DNA of 64,000 bases from Lentibacillus siamensis (GCF_039522605.1 NZ_BAAADS010000001.1:186001-250000), one strand, 5' to 3'; positions 1-9,447 are shown, counted from the first letter of the stretch. Numbers and translations are program-made. The notes: generated by a model from the sequence alone, not told the origin.

Positions 1-260
1 ACAATACCAGGTGTGATATCCGTACATAATTGTTCCATTCGTTCTTTTTTATTTGTATCACTTAAATCCAAAAAATACGCCATCTCCGTCTTGCCAATAA
101 GCTGCAGACGTTCCCTTGGATAATAATTGAAATAGCCGGTCATCTCAATTCCCGGTCTTGAAATATCACTCGTTGTAATTTCTCTATGTATTCCATCTTC
201 CCCTGCAACAAGGGTTAAATTGAAATTCTCCAGCAAATCTTTTGTCCGCACTTTTGCCAT
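1..260 (-). CDS. hprK: HPr kinase/phosphorylase, N-terminal part (runs off window)
   Basis: Reading down from 260, the frame gives MAKVRTKDLLENFNL, then ISRPGIEMTGYFNYYP and ERLQLIGKTEMAYF, which I recognise as the N-terminal domain of the bifunctional HPr kinase/phosphorylase. This cytosolic enzyme phosphorylates Ser46 of HPr and drives CcpA-dependent carbon catabolite repression. Only about 86 residues are inside the window, so the P-loop kinase domain is not visible. The ATG has a GGAGG ribosome site about 9 bases upstream (TGGAGGTTACAATAA before ATG). Its position next to yvlD/yvlC and uvrBA matches the B. subtilis hprK neighbourhood. Identification rests on N-terminal similarity plus context. 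Confidence 0.92.
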   Translation of the reverse strand, partial: MAKVRTKDLLENFNLTLVAGEDGIHREITTSDISRPGIEMTGYFNYYPRERLQLIGKTEMAYFLDLSDTNKKERMEQLCTDITPGI

Positions 261-405
261 TTATTGTAACCTCCAGTTGATATCCCTGATACTGATGTTT
301 ATTGTAGCATATTTTTGTCCATCTCTATACAGCCAAAGTTCGAATTGGATCGGTCTATTTTTCAAAAACGGACAGAAAAATAAATCGCAGGGCACACCAT
401 ACGAT

Positions 406-768
406 TTATCGCTCCGTTACTGTATCCCGTACCAGCCGGTTTAACAGTAAATTCAATATCGAAATAATAACTGCCGCAATGAATGCAGTACCGAATCCTT
501 CTATCACAAAAGATTTATCCATAATTCCCTGTGTGATCATCAATGTAATTGCATTAATGACGAACAAGAACAGGCCAAGCGTCACAACCGTTATCGGCAG
601 TGTCAATACAATCAGAATCGGCTTAACGATTACATTCAAAACAGCCAGAATAACACTGGCCAATAATGCTGTTCCAAAACCTTCAATATGAAACCCGTCG
701 AATAATTGTGCGACGGCAATCAATGCAACCGCATTAAGCAAAATAGATATAAACCACCGAAGCAGCAT
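406..768 (-). CDS. yvlD: YvlD-like phage-holin-family membrane protein
   Basis: This 120-residue protein is almost entirely hydrophobic, with about four membrane segments (near residues 5-25, 30-50, 55-80, 90-112), and ends in a charged tail (RLVRDTVTER). It resembles the YvlD/DUF360 family of small membrane proteins, whose biochemical role is unknown. The start codon overlaps the stop of the upstream PspC-domain gene by one base (TAATG), so the two are translationally coupled. In B. subtilis yvlABCD belong to the sigma-W cell-envelope stress regulon; no such promoter was identified here. The yvlA and yvlB genes are not present. Confidence 0.85.
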   Translation of the reverse strand: MLLRWFISILLNAVALIAVAQLFDGFHIEGFGTALLASVILAVLNVIVKPILIVLTLPITVVTLGLFLFVINAITLMITQGIMDKSFVIEGFGTAFIAAVIISILNLLLNRLVRDTVTER

Positions 769-962
769 TAGCGTACCTCCCGCTCAATTGGTATGACAAA
801 AATGCAAATGATATACAAAATAATACCAAACGCTTCAAGCAGAATACTCACTGCGAATAGCAAGCGGATAATAGTCGGATCAATATGGAAATATTTTGCG
901 ATGCCCGCACAAACACCCGCCAATATGCGATTTGACCCTGACCGGTAAAGTCGTTTGGACAT
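768..962 (-). CDS. yvlC: PspC-domain membrane protein (YvlC-like)
   Basis: This 64-residue protein has the PspC layout: a basic N-terminus (MSKRLYRSGSNRILAGVCAG), the conserved GVCAGIAKYF motif, then one or two hydrophobic helices ending in VIPIEREVR. PspC proteins act in envelope-stress responses at the membrane. It sits directly upstream of the YvlD-like gene with a one-base overlap, reproducing the yvlC-yvlD pair of Bacillus. The small size is normal for the family. The partner is presumably the YvlD-like protein, inferred from the coupling only. Confidence 0.85.
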   Translation of the reverse strand: MSKRLYRSGSNRILAGVCAGIAKYFHIDPTIIRLLFAVSILLEAFGIILYIICIFVIPIEREVR

Positions 963-982
963 ATAAATCCGCTCTCACTTTG

Positions 983-1663
983 TTATTTCTCATAGTTCCA
1001 TATGAAAAAATGTTCTTTCCCCAAGTGCTTTTTAGCTTCTTCATGCATTTCACCATTTTGGTTACGGCTGTTCCGGATATTATTCAGCACTCCGCTTGCC
1101 TGGGATTTATGGGAAAGAATCGCTTCCATCTTTTCATCAAAAAACGATGCAACATCATTCTGAACTTCCGGTATACCGATTTCCTCATAATAATTGTTGG
1201 TAATCGCCTGCGCCCAAACAGTCGGACGTTCATCCGGGTCCATCAGCCGAACCGCTTCAACTGCGGCTGCTCCAAGCGCATTATGATCCGGATGTACCGC
1301 GTGTTCAGGATAATGCGTAATAACAAGACTTGGGTTAATTTCTTCCAGGATGCTTTTCAGATGCCTGGCAACTTCATCCCTGTCTTCAAATTCAAGCGTT
1401 TTGTCACGGTAGCCAAGCATACGCAAGTCTATATCCAGCTTCTTGCAAGCCTCCAGAAGTTCCTCCTTTCTGATTTCCGGAAGAACTTCCCGGTTGGCAA
1501 ATGTGGGATTCCCCATATTTCTGCCCATTTCGCCAAGTGTTCCGCATAAATACGTTACCGGTACACCTTCCCGACGAAATTTAGTAATCGTTCCAGCAGC
1601 ACCGAATGATTCATCATCCGGATGCGGATAGATAACTACAACATGTTTTTCCACCTGAATCAC
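983..1663 (-). CDS. bshB2: Bacillithiol biosynthesis deacetylase BshB2
   Basis: This 226-residue PIG-L/LmbE-type zinc deacetylase carries the metal motif HPDDESFG at residues 13-20 and a later H-P-D-H element (HAVHPDHNALG), the expected zinc ligands. BshB enzymes remove the acetyl group from GlcNAc-malate during synthesis of bacillithiol, the main low-molecular-weight thiol of Bacillaceae. The gene follows a yojF homologue with a 14-base gap, the same pair as yojG-yojF in B. subtilis, where YojG is BshB2. Length is normal. Substrate assignment follows the family and the neighbour, not a direct sequence test. Confidence 0.9.
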   Translation of the reverse strand: MIQVEKHVVVIYPHPDDESFGAAGTITKFRREGVPVTYLCGTLGEMGRNMGNPTFANREVLPEIRKEELLEACKKLDIDLRMLGYRDKTLEFEDRDEVARHLKSILEEINPSLVITHYPEHAVHPDHNALGAAAVEAVRLMDPDERPTVWAQAITNNYYEEIGIPEVQNDVASFFDEKMEAILSHKSQASGVLNNIRNSRNQNGEMHEEAKKHLGKEHFFIWNYEK

Positions 1664-1677
1664 CTGATCCCTTCCCT

Positions 1678-2031
1678 TTAATACCGAAATGACGTCTCAC
1701 TGATTTCGAGCGAGACCATTAGCCGGCCTTCCCGATCATGCCCAGCAAGCAATAATTGATTATCGTTATGAATCGTCCAGTCCGTCAGGCCTTCCGCATA
1801 AATCCAACCGATTTCCATCTTTAAACCTGCACGGTATGTTTTTCCATTTCCAACGATTTTAGCCTGTGAAAAATTCACTTTCGCATTACGGATATACGCG
1901 CCAACCGTATATGCCTTATCATCAAAATGACTGGCATAAGCCCCATTTGTTGTTTCAAGATGAACATAAACATCCTTATTCACAAAATGCTCAAGCCACT
2001 TTTGTACTTCTGTTTGTTGAATTGATTCCAT
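1678..2031 (-). CDS. yojF: YojF-like DUF1806 protein
   Basis: This 117-residue soluble protein has no signal peptide or membrane segment and resembles YojF (DUF1806), which is encoded next to bshB2 in many Bacillaceae. It starts MESIQQTEVQKWLEHFVNKD. Its function is unknown; constant pairing with the deacetylase suggests a link to bacillithiol metabolism. Transcription likely starts upstream of 2031 and reads into bshB2, since only 14 bases separate them. Confidence 0.85.
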   Translation of the reverse strand: MESIQQTEVQKWLEHFVNKDVYVHLETTNGAYASHFDDKAYTVGAYIRNAKVNFSQAKIVGNGKTYRAGLKMEIGWIYAEGLTDWTIHNDNQLLLAGHDREGRLMVSLEISETSFRY

Positions 2032-2165
2032 CAGTTTGTTCCTCCCTGCTTCCCCGTCTCTTTTTACCTTATCGAATCACCTGTAATGCGTCAAAAAATC
2101 TGTCCGGCAAACGGGAAGTAAGGATTGCCAAACTGGTAAATGTTTTGCCGACCGATAAGTTGCTA

Positions 2166-2245
2166 TTCTCCTGATAAATCCATTTTTCTCCCGTTAAACC
2201 CATTCTTCTCCCGTTAAATTCATTCTTCTCCGGATAAGCCTACCC
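2166..2245. repeat. Four tandem 20-bp intergenic repeats
   Basis: Four back-to-back 20-base units start at 2166, 2186, 2206 and 2226, each beginning TTCTCC and sharing the core TTCTCCCGTTAAANNCATT (variants TGATAA, CGTTAA, GGATAA). A degenerate half unit (CCGATAAG) lies just before, near 2154. The period is not a multiple of three and no gene is supported here, so the array is non-coding. It lies between the divergent-looking 5' end of yojF and the uvrA terminator. Confidence 0.85.
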
Positions 2246-2269
2246 TTTCCCCAAGAAACTGGACACACC

Positions 2270-2305
2270 AAAAAAGCAGTAAGTCTTTTCTCAGACTCAC
2301 TGCTT
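2270..2305 (-). terminator. Intrinsic terminator of uvrBA
   Basis: On the minus strand, AAGCAGTGAGTC, a short loop and GACTTACTGCTT form a stem followed by six T. It begins seven bases after the uvrA stop codon, so it ends the uvrBA transcript. Confidence 0.88.
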
Positions 2306-2311
2306 ATCTCC

Positions 2312-5188
2312 TTATTTCGTGCCTATTTTCTCGTACTCTTTCAGGTCTGCTTCCATTCGTTTCCGGTCGCGTTCAAGAATCGGCTTCAAATATTGGCCGG
2401 TGTAAGATGGTGCTGTATCCCCAATTGCTTCCGGTGTTCCCGTGGCAATAATTTCTCCACCGCGTTCTCCGCCTTCAGGACCGAGGTCAATAATATGATC
2501 CGCAGTTTTGATGACATCAAGATTATGCTCAATAATCAGCACAGAATCACCATTTTCCACAAGTCGCTGCAGCACATTCAACAATCGGCGGATGTCATCT
2601 GTATGCAATCCAGTCGTTGGTTCATCCAAAATATAAAATGATTTACCATTTGAACGGCGGTGCAGCTCACTTGCCAGTTTTACGCGCTGTGCTTCACCGC
2701 CGGACAAAGTTGTTGCCGGCTGACCAAGTTTCACATAACCGAGACCAACATCATAAACAGTCTGAATCTTTCGTTTTATTTTTGGGATGTTTGCAAAAAA
2801 GTCCAATGCCTCTTCCACAGTCATTTCAAGCACATCAGCAATACTCTTGCCTTTGTACTTTACTTCCAGTGTTTCCCGGTTATATCGCTTGCCATGGCAA
2901 ACCTCGCATGGAACGTAAACATCCGGCAGAAAATGCATTTCAATTTTGATGATCCCATCGCCGCGGCAGGCTTCACAGCGCCCGCCTTTCACATTAAAGC
3001 TGAACCGGCCTTTTTTATACCCGCGCACTTTTGCCTCGTTTGTCTGAGCAAAAACATCACGGATATTATCAAACACACCTGTATATGTTGCCGGGTTTGA
3101 GCGCGGTGTCCGTCCTATCGGGGATTGATCAATATCAATGACTTTTTCCAAATGCTCAATACCCTTCATTTTCTCATGTTTGCCGGGTTTGAGTTTACTG
3201 CGGTGCAATTGCTTCGATAGTGATTTATATAAAATTTCATTCACCAGTGTACTTTTTCCTGAACCCGACACACCGGTAACCACTGTCATCAGGCCAATTG
3301 GAAACTTCACATTGACATTTTTCAGGTTATTTTCCTCTGCGCCGATGACTTCAATATTGCGTTTCGATGGTTTCCGGCGCTTAACCGGCAATGGGACAAA
3401 CTCATCTCCTGCTAAATATTTACCTGTTAGTGATTCCTTTTTTTTCATCACTTTTTCAGGTGTTCCGCTTGCCACTATTTCGCCGCCATGCTCACCGGCA
3501 CCCGGTCCGATATCAACCAGATAATCGGCTGCCAGCATCGTATCCTCATCATGCTCCACAACAATCAGCGTATTATCCAAATCACGCATTCGTTTCAAGG
3601 TGTTAATCAACCGGTAATTATCCCGCTGATGCAGTCCAATCGAGGGCTCATCCAGCACGTAAAGGACCCCGGTCAATGCTGAGCCGATTTGCGTGGCAAG
3701 CCGTATTCGCTGGGCTTCACCGCCTGATAGTGTTCCGGCAGCCCTGGAAAGTGTCAAATATTCCAGTCCAACGTTATTCAAGAAATCCAGCCGGTCAGAA
3801 ATTTCCTTCAAAATCATGCTGGCAATTTTCGCCTCTTTTTCAGTCAGATCCAGATTATTGAAAAATTCCTTTGCTTCCACAATGGAATAATCCGTAACCT
3901 GGCTGATATGCATATTGTTTATTAGTACTGCCAGCGCACCTTCCTTCAGCCGATACCCTTTACAATCAGGACATTTGGTGTGTGCCATGTATTTTCCCAG
4001 GGTTTCCCGGATAAAATCGGATGAAGTTTCTTTGTAACGGCGTGCAATATTATTCAGAACGCCTTCAAAGAAAATATCATTATCACGGATATTACCGAAA
4101 TCATTCTTGTAATAAAAATGAATTTTTTCTTTACCGCTGCCATACAGAATTTTGTTCATTTGTTTCGTTGGGATTTTTTTAACCGGAATGTCCATGTCGA
4201 TTCCATAATGGTCACAGACACTTTTAAGCAGCTGGGGATAATACTGTGAACTGATCGGCTCCCATGCCGCAATTGCATGTTCATTTAGCGTCCTGTTCCA
4301 GTCAGGAATAACCAGATCCAGGTCAACTTCCAGATTGGTTCCCAGTCCATCACATGTCGGACAGGCACCAAACGGGCTGTTGAACGAAAACAGTCTTGGC
4401 TCAAGCTCACCGATGGAAAACCCGCAAATCGGGCAGGCATGATTTTCATTGAACATCAACTCTTCATCACCAATAACATCCACGATAATTTTTCCTTCAC
4501 CCAATGCAAGCGCGGTCTCAATCGAATCGCTCAGCCGGCCGGCAACGCCTTCCTTGACAACAATTCGGTCCACTACTACCTCAATCGAGTGTTTTTTATT
4601 TTTTTCAAGCTGGATGTCCTCGGTTACTTCACGCATTTCTTTATCCACCCGAATTCGGACATAGCCTTCGCGTTTCAGTTTTTCGAAGGTCTTTGCATGT
4701 TCCCCTTTGCGACCGGAAACTACCGGCGCAAGGATTTGCATTTTGGTCCGTTCAGGGAACTCTAAAATCCTGTCGACCATTTGCTGGACAGTCTGCGAAG
4801 TAATCTCAACTCCATGCCTCGGACATGTTGGCCGGCCGACACGGGCATAAAGCAGCCGTAAATAATCATAGATTTCGGTAACCGTACCAACTGTCGACCG
4901 CGGATTTCTGCTCGTTGTCTTCTGATCAATCGATATCGCCGGTGACAAGCCTTCGATTGCATCCAAGTCAGGCTTATCCATCTGACCCAAAAATTGCCGG
5001 GCATAGGCGGACAAAGACTCGACATAACGGCGCTGTCCCTCGGCATAAATCGTGTCAAAGGCAAGTGACGACTTCCCGGACCCCGATAGCCCGGTTAACA
5101 CGACTAGTTTATTTTTAGGAATCGTCACATCAACATTTTTTAGATTATGTGCACGTGCACCTTGTATTTTTATTGATTTACTGGGCAT
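2312..5188 (-). CDS. uvrA: Excinuclease ABC subunit A
   Basis: This 958-residue UvrA is the damage-recognition ATPase of nucleotide excision repair. The two ABC modules are visible: Walker A GLSGSGKSS at 33-41 and GVSGSGKSTL in the second half, signatures LSGGEAQRIRLA and LSGGEAQRVKLA, and Walker B LDEPSIGLH and LDEPTTGLH. Zinc-finger cysteines appear as CPICGF and as CEACRGDG with CEVCHGKRY. It lies 33 bases downstream of uvrB in one operon, ends at a terminator, and should follow SOS control from the box upstream of uvrB. Length is normal and no key residue is missing. Confidence 0.98.
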   Translation of the reverse strand: MPSKSIKIQGARAHNLKNVDVTIPKNKLVVLTGLSGSGKSSLAFDTIYAEGQRRYVESLSAYARQFLGQMDKPDLDAIEGLSPAISIDQKTTSRNPRSTVGTVTEIYDYLRLLYARVGRPTCPRHGVEITSQTVQQMVDRILEFPERTKMQILAPVVSGRKGEHAKTFEKLKREGYVRIRVDKEMREVTEDIQLEKNKKHSIEVVVDRIVVKEGVAGRLSDSIETALALGEGKIIVDVIGDEELMFNENHACPICGFSIGELEPRLFSFNSPFGACPTCDGLGTNLEVDLDLVIPDWNRTLNEHAIAAWEPISSQYYPQLLKSVCDHYGIDMDIPVKKIPTKQMNKILYGSGKEKIHFYYKNDFGNIRDNDIFFEGVLNNIARRYKETSSDFIRETLGKYMAHTKCPDCKGYRLKEGALAVLINNMHISQVTDYSIVEAKEFFNNLDLTEKEAKIASMILKEISDRLDFLNNVGLEYLTLSRAAGTLSGGEAQRIRLATQIGSALTGVLYVLDEPSIGLHQRDNYRLINTLKRMRDLDNTLIVVEHDEDTMLAADYLVDIGPGAGEHGGEIVASGTPEKVMKKKESLTGKYLAGDEFVPLPVKRRKPSKRNIEVIGAEENNLKNVNVKFPIGLMTVVTGVSGSGKSTLVNEILYKSLSKQLHRSKLKPGKHEKMKGIEHLEKVIDIDQSPIGRTPRSNPATYTGVFDNIRDVFAQTNEAKVRGYKKGRFSFNVKGGRCEACRGDGIIKIEMHFLPDVYVPCEVCHGKRYNRETLEVKYKGKSIADVLEMTVEEALDFFANIPKIKRKIQTVYDVGLGYVKLGQPATTLSGGEAQRVKLASELHRRSNGKSFYILDEPTTGLHTDDIRRLLNVLQRLVENGDSVLIIEHNLDVIKTADHIIDLGPEGGERGGEIIATGTPEAIGDTAPSYTGQYLKPILERDRKRMEADLKEYEKIGTK

Positions 5189-5221
5189 AAACGGCTCATC
5201 CTTCCACTTTCAATGTCGTTA

Positions 5222-7204
5222 TCATCCTTCTGCTTTCAATTCAAGTAGTATATCACGAAGTTCCGCCGCCTTTTCAAAATCAAGCGCTTTGGCAGCATCC
5301 TTCATTTCTTTTTCCATATTTTCTATCGTTTTTGCTTTCTCCGATTTTGACAAATTGGTAAGGCTGGCAGATTTTCCTTCATATTCTTCGGTATCCTCTG
5401 CCGCGACCGTTGCGCGAATAACATCACGAACATCCTTCTTGATGGTCGTTGGCGTTATATTATGTTCTTCATTGTAAGCCATCTGTTTTTCGCGGCGGCG
5501 ATTCGTTTCATCGATCGCTACCTGCATCGAATTCGTTATGCGGTCTGCATACATCACCACTTCACCGTTTTCATTTCGTGCAGCCCTGCCCATTGTCTGA
5601 ATCAGTGACCGTTCAGACCGCAAAAAGCCTTCCTTATCAGCGTCTAAAATTGCAACAAGCGAGACTTCAGGAATATCAAGCCCTTCACGCAACAGGTTAA
5701 TACCTACGAGAACATCATATTTACCGACCCGCAAATCCCGGATAACCTCGATTCGTTCAAGTGTCTTAATTTCGGAATGAAGGTATGCAACTTTGAAGCC
5801 TATTTCTTTCAAATAATCGGTAAGATCCTCGGACATTTTTTTCGTCAGCGTTGTTACAAGCACACGTTCATTTCGTTTGGATCGTGTGTTGATTTCGTCA
5901 ATAAGATTATCAATCTGTCCTTCTATAGGCCGAACATCAATTTTCGGATCAAGCAGACCGGTCGGCCGGATAATCTGTTCCGTCACATCCGGAGCATGTT
6001 CATTTTCATATGGTCCGGGTGTTGCTGAAACATAAATCAGCTGATTCGTTACGGTTTCAAACTCCCCAAATGTAAGGGGGCGGTTATCAAGCGCTGACGG
6101 CAAACGGAATCCATGGTCAACAAGCACCTGTTTCCGCGCCTTATCCCCATTGTACATACCCCGCACTTGTGGCAGGGTAACATGTGACTCATCAACAACG
6201 ACAAGAAAGTCATCAGGAAAATAATCAAGCAGCGTATACGGCATTGAGCCCGGTGCACGGAATGTAAGATGCCTCGAATAATTTTCAATTCCGGAACAAA
6301 AACCCATTTCATGCATCATTTCAATATCATAGTTCGTCCGTTGTTCCAGCCGCTGTGCTTCAAGAAGTTTATTTTCATCCCGCAGCTGTTTCAGACGATC
6401 CTCTAATTCCTGCTCGATATTTTTAATTGCTTTTTTTAATTTTTCTTCACGGGTAACAAAGTGTGAAGCCGGGAAAATAGCCACATGTTCACGATCTCCG
6501 ACAATTTCCCCGGTCAGAGCATCGACTTCACGGATCCGATCAATTTCATCACCAAAAAACTCGATACGCATACAGTGTTCCTCTTTTGAAGCAGGAATAA
6601 CCTCAACAGAGTCACCCCGTACACGAAAGGTTCCACGCTGAAAATTGATATCATTCCGTGCGTACTGAATATCAACAAGGTCTCTCAGTAACTGATCACG
6701 ATCTTTTTCCATGCCCATTCTTAATGACAGCACCTGACTTTCATAGTCTTCAGGTGAACCCAAACCGTATATGCATGAAACACTTGCTACGATCAGCACA
6801 TCACGGCGTTCAAACAGTGCTGATGTCGCAGAGTGCCGTAATTTATCGATTTCATCATTAATGCTTGCGTCTTTTTCAATAAAAGTGTCGGTTGAAGGCA
6901 CATACGCTTCCGGCTGATAATAGTCATAATAACTGACAAAATATTCCACTGCATTGTTCGGGAAATATTCTTTAAACTCACTGTAGAGCTGTCCAGCCAG
7001 CGTTTTATTATGAGCAATTACAAGTGTGGGGCGGTTGATTTCTGTAACCACATTTGAAACAGTAAACGTTTTACCTGTCCCGGTTGCACCAAGCAATGTC
7101 TGATGCCGCTGTCCGGCCTTTACTTTATCTACCAGTTCCTTTATCGCTTTTGGCTGATCTCCACTTGGCTCATACTGTGCCACCAGATCAAATTGATTTT
7201 TCAC
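5222..7204 (-). CDS. uvrB: Excinuclease ABC subunit B
   Basis: This 660-residue UvrB is the helicase-like subunit that receives damage from UvrA and recruits UvrC. Visible are Walker A GATGTGKT at 39-46, the strand-separating beta-hairpin with YYDYYQPEAYVP near 92-103, DEAD-like DESH, the QTMGRAARN motif VI and a C-terminal UVR domain (ALDFEKAAELRDILLELK). The start is GTG (GTGAAAAATCAATTTG), placed by GGAGG eight bases upstream. It is the first gene of the uvrB-uvrA operon, and a LexA-type box lies 70-83 bases upstream. No csbA gene is seen next to it. Confidence 0.98.
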   Translation of the reverse strand: MKNQFDLVAQYEPSGDQPKAIKELVDKVKAGQRHQTLLGATGTGKTFTVSNVVTEINRPTLVIAHNKTLAGQLYSEFKEYFPNNAVEYFVSYYDYYQPEAYVPSTDTFIEKDASINDEIDKLRHSATSALFERRDVLIVASVSCIYGLGSPEDYESQVLSLRMGMEKDRDQLLRDLVDIQYARNDINFQRGTFRVRGDSVEVIPASKEEHCMRIEFFGDEIDRIREVDALTGEIVGDREHVAIFPASHFVTREEKLKKAIKNIEQELEDRLKQLRDENKLLEAQRLEQRTNYDIEMMHEMGFCSGIENYSRHLTFRAPGSMPYTLLDYFPDDFLVVVDESHVTLPQVRGMYNGDKARKQVLVDHGFRLPSALDNRPLTFGEFETVTNQLIYVSATPGPYENEHAPDVTEQIIRPTGLLDPKIDVRPIEGQIDNLIDEINTRSKRNERVLVTTLTKKMSEDLTDYLKEIGFKVAYLHSEIKTLERIEVIRDLRVGKYDVLVGINLLREGLDIPEVSLVAILDADKEGFLRSERSLIQTMGRAARNENGEVVMYADRITNSMQVAIDETNRRREKQMAYNEEHNITPTTIKKDVRDVIRATVAAEDTEEYEGKSASLTNLSKSEKAKTIENMEKEMKDAAKALDFEKAAELRDILLELKAEG

Positions 7205-7273
7205 AGGGCAATCCTCCGTTCATCGATCTACATACTAGTTTACCATAGTTTTATTATTATTTTAACAGATTAA

Positions 7274-7287
7274 CGAACAAATATTCG
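7274..7287 (-). promoter_or_regulatory. LexA/DinR-type SOS box upstream of uvrB
   Basis: CGAACAAATATTCG matches the Gram-positive LexA palindrome CGAAC-N4-GTTCG at all but one position and lies about 70 bases upstream of the uvrB start. The uvrBA operon is SOS-controlled in B. subtilis, so the assignment is expected. The exact promoter elements were not resolved. Confidence 0.75.
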
Positions 7288-7433
7288 ATTAATATGCTTG
7301 ACCCTTCCATATAAGCATTCTTCCCATTTCTTCTGGACATAAATCCGTCAAAAAGAATACATAGAACTGATTGCTATCACCTATTCATCTCGCTTATAAT
7401 CGGACTAGAAAGGCATTGGAAAGGACGAAGATT

Positions 7434-8159
7434 ATGAAAAAGATAATATTGTTGATTCTAACTGCTGTAGTACTTGCAGCGTGCGGGCAGACGAATAATA
7501 CCAGCAACTCCAGTGATGAAGTTGTTCAGCCGATACAGGCCGATCTGCAAGTGCCGAAACGAGCTGAGCCTGGAAAGAAAATAACATTTAAAGTAACGGT
7601 TACCCAGAATGAAAAAGCTGTAAATGATGCCGACGAGGTAAAATTTGAAATCTGGCAGGAAGGCTCAAAAAGTAACAGTGAGATGGTAAAGGCGAAACAC
7701 ACGAAAAACGGTATATACATCGTTAAAAAGACTTTTGACCAAAAAGGAATCTACTATGTTCAATCACATGTTACCGCCAGACAAATGCACACGATGCCAA
7801 AAGCGAAAATAAATATTGGTAATGCGAAGAAGAAAGATACTACCAAAAAGGAACATAATCGCCACCATTCCCAAACAAAAGTAGAATTTCAACCGCCGGA
7901 AAAAATCACTAAAGGTGAGGAAGCAGCGTTTACAGCAAACGTTTCAACTAAACACGAACCATTATCGGACGCATCCGTTACGATGGAAATCTGGCAAAAA
8001 AATAGTAAGAAACACGAATGGGTTAATATGGAAGAAACGTCTTCCGGAAGGTACGAAGCCAAAACAACCTTTAAAAATAAAGGGAACTACCAAATAAAAG
8101 TCCATGTTAAAAAAGACGAAATTCATTATCATAATGTGTTCGAAGTGAACGTGAAATAA
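7434..8159 (+). CDS. YtkA-like-domain lipoprotein
   Basis: The start is the ATG at 7434, preceded by GGAAAGGACGAAG; a longer in-frame reading from 7371 lacks a signal. The 241-residue product opens with a lipoprotein signal peptide and lipobox LAACGQ, so it should be lipid-anchored outside the membrane. Two repeated Ig-like segments follow (near 40-130 and 150-240), each containing VKFEIWQ or VTMEIWQ and a KGIYYV or KGNYQI edge strand, separated by a lysine/histidine-rich linker. This resembles the YtkA/FixH-like fold sometimes linked to copper or redox proteins; the actual role is unknown. It is the only plus-strand gene between uvrB and minJ. Confidence 0.8.
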   Translation: MKKIILLILTAVVLAACGQTNNTSNSSDEVVQPIQADLQVPKRAEPGKKITFKVTVTQNEKAVNDADEVKFEIWQEGSKSNSEMVKAKHTKNGIYIVKKTFDQKGIYYVQSHVTARQMHTMPKAKINIGNAKKKDTTKKEHNRHHSQTKVEFQPPEKITKGEEAAFTANVSTKHEPLSDASVTMEIWQKNSKKHEWVNMEETSSGRYEAKTTFKNKGNYQIKVHVKKDEIHYHNVFEVNVK

Positions 8160-8170
8160 TAAAAAAAGGT

Positions 8171-8223
8171 CAGAAAACTTGGTTGTCACCAAACCTTCAG
8201 GTGACAACCTTAATTGCACTTAA
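8171..8223. repeat. Hairpin repeat, copy A (downstream flank of minJ)
   Basis: GGTTGTCACC at 8181-8190 and GGTGACAACC at 8200-8209 form a perfect 10-bp inverted repeat inside a roughly 53-base block starting AGAAAACTTGG and ending TGCACTTA. The same block recurs in the same orientation at 9531-9585 with a few substitutions. It may also terminate the lipoprotein gene. Confidence 0.8.
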
Positions 8224-8256
8224 GCAATAAGTAAGAGGCACCTTCTAGCCTCTTCC

Positions 8257-9447
8257 CTATTTAGTAATTCCTTGCTCCGTTTCATAATTCCGGAATGTCG
8301 TTGTCACGATGCCCAGTTCATGATGATCTCCCTCGTATAGAGCACTTTGCACAAACCTGACCTCATTATTTCGATCCACAATGTCAAGTTTGAAAAATGT
8401 ATTCTGCTGCAATGCAAAATAAAAATCATTCAGGCTATGAACCGGCTGCCCGTTCACTTTAACAACTGAATCGCCAACTACTAATCCCAACCGTTCTGCA
8501 GGCGAATCCGGGACAACCCCCAATACTTTGAACCCTTTCTGCTGACGGCTGAAGTATGCATGACGTTTATTTTCCAATGCCCTGTGTCTGTAAGAAATAA
8601 ATTCTTTTCCAATAATGCCGAGTACAATTGCCACAATCGACAGCCACTGAATAAATATACTACCCACTGCCAAAAGAAGGATCATTCCACTCAGCGTAAA
8701 CATCGACTTGGAAATTCGGGCAGCAGCTTCATCCGGCAGGCTGCCTTTTACCGTATAGTCAAATCCGATCAGGAGTGGGACAAGCATCAGACTATACGTT
8801 TCTCCGTTCATGGAAAAATAAGGCCAAAATGGAACAAATGATGTTATTAGCCCTGATGGAACAAGCACAAAGAACGGAATAACACTTAACTTCCTAATAT
8901 GATGAACGCCAGTCAGCATACCGCGCCGACCTGCAATCAGATCAGGGAAAGTTGTACTATTTTGGACGCGTTTTGTCAGTACAGCCTCTGCAATCAGCAG
9001 GACGGTAAGTAAAAATACCAGCCCAGTAAAATTGGTCTTCGTAAACAAACTGCCATCAAATCCATACTGATCTGTCAATATAAATGACAGCACAAGCAGG
9101 ATCAAGTAACCAATGCCAATCGTATAACTTGCAGACAGCAGCGTAAATCGTAATGTAATACTAAGTATAATCGCAAGACCGCTTACTACGAGAATGGTTT
9201 CACGAGAAAAAACAACCCCGGCACCAAGAAAAATGAGAGATAAAATAAGGCCGGTGAGCAAACCGACAGCCCAGGTTTTGTTCCATTCCGAAAACACATC
9301 AAACAGCTTAAATCCAAAATTACGCCTTTCTTTTCGGATCCGTTTTACCCCGGCAAGGAATACCAGTAAAACAATCCAGTAAAGAAGCGGATTTAAAAAC
9401 AGTTTTCCAATTCCTTTAGCTAATTCAGTTATCCAAGATTCTGCCAT
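8257..9447 (-). CDS. minJ: MinJ-like PDZ-domain cell-division protein
   Basis: The ATG at 9447 (MAESWITELAKGIGKLF) is chosen because GGAAGGTGATCAC precedes it; the longer frame to 9579 runs through a repeat. The 396-residue product matches the 397 of B. subtilis MinJ/SwrAB. It has about seven or eight membrane segments followed by a C-terminal PDZ domain (VVPDSPAERLGLVVGDSVV and VNGQPVHSL). MinJ bridges DivIVA to MinCD at poles and septa, and its PDZ domain contacts partners. Position before ctpB and ftsEX is the same as in B. subtilis, which supports the name. Confidence 0.88.
   Translation of the reverse strand: MAESWITELAKGIGKLFLNPLLYWIVLLVFLAGVKRIRKERRNFGFKLFDVFSEWNKTWAVGLLTGLILSLIFLGAGVVFSRETILVVSGLAIILSITLRFTLLSASYTIGIGYLILLVLSFILTDQYGFDGSLFTKTNFTGLVFLLTVLLIAEAVLTKRVQNSTTFPDLIAGRRGMLTGVHHIRKLSVIPFFVLVPSGLITSFVPFWPYFSMNGETYSLMLVPLLIGFDYTVKGSLPDEAAARISKSMFTLSGMILLLAVGSIFIQWLSIVAIVLGIIGKEFISYRHRALENKRHAYFSRQQKGFKVLGVVPDSPAERLGLVVGDSVVKVNGQPVHSLNDFYFALQQNTFFKLDIVDRNNEVRFVQSALYEGDHHELGIVTTTFRNYETEQGITK

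Noticed and set aside
896..1549. 217-residue plus-strand frame across bshB2
   Set aside because: It is the antisense shadow of bshB2 and the end of yvlC; no ribosome site and no family.
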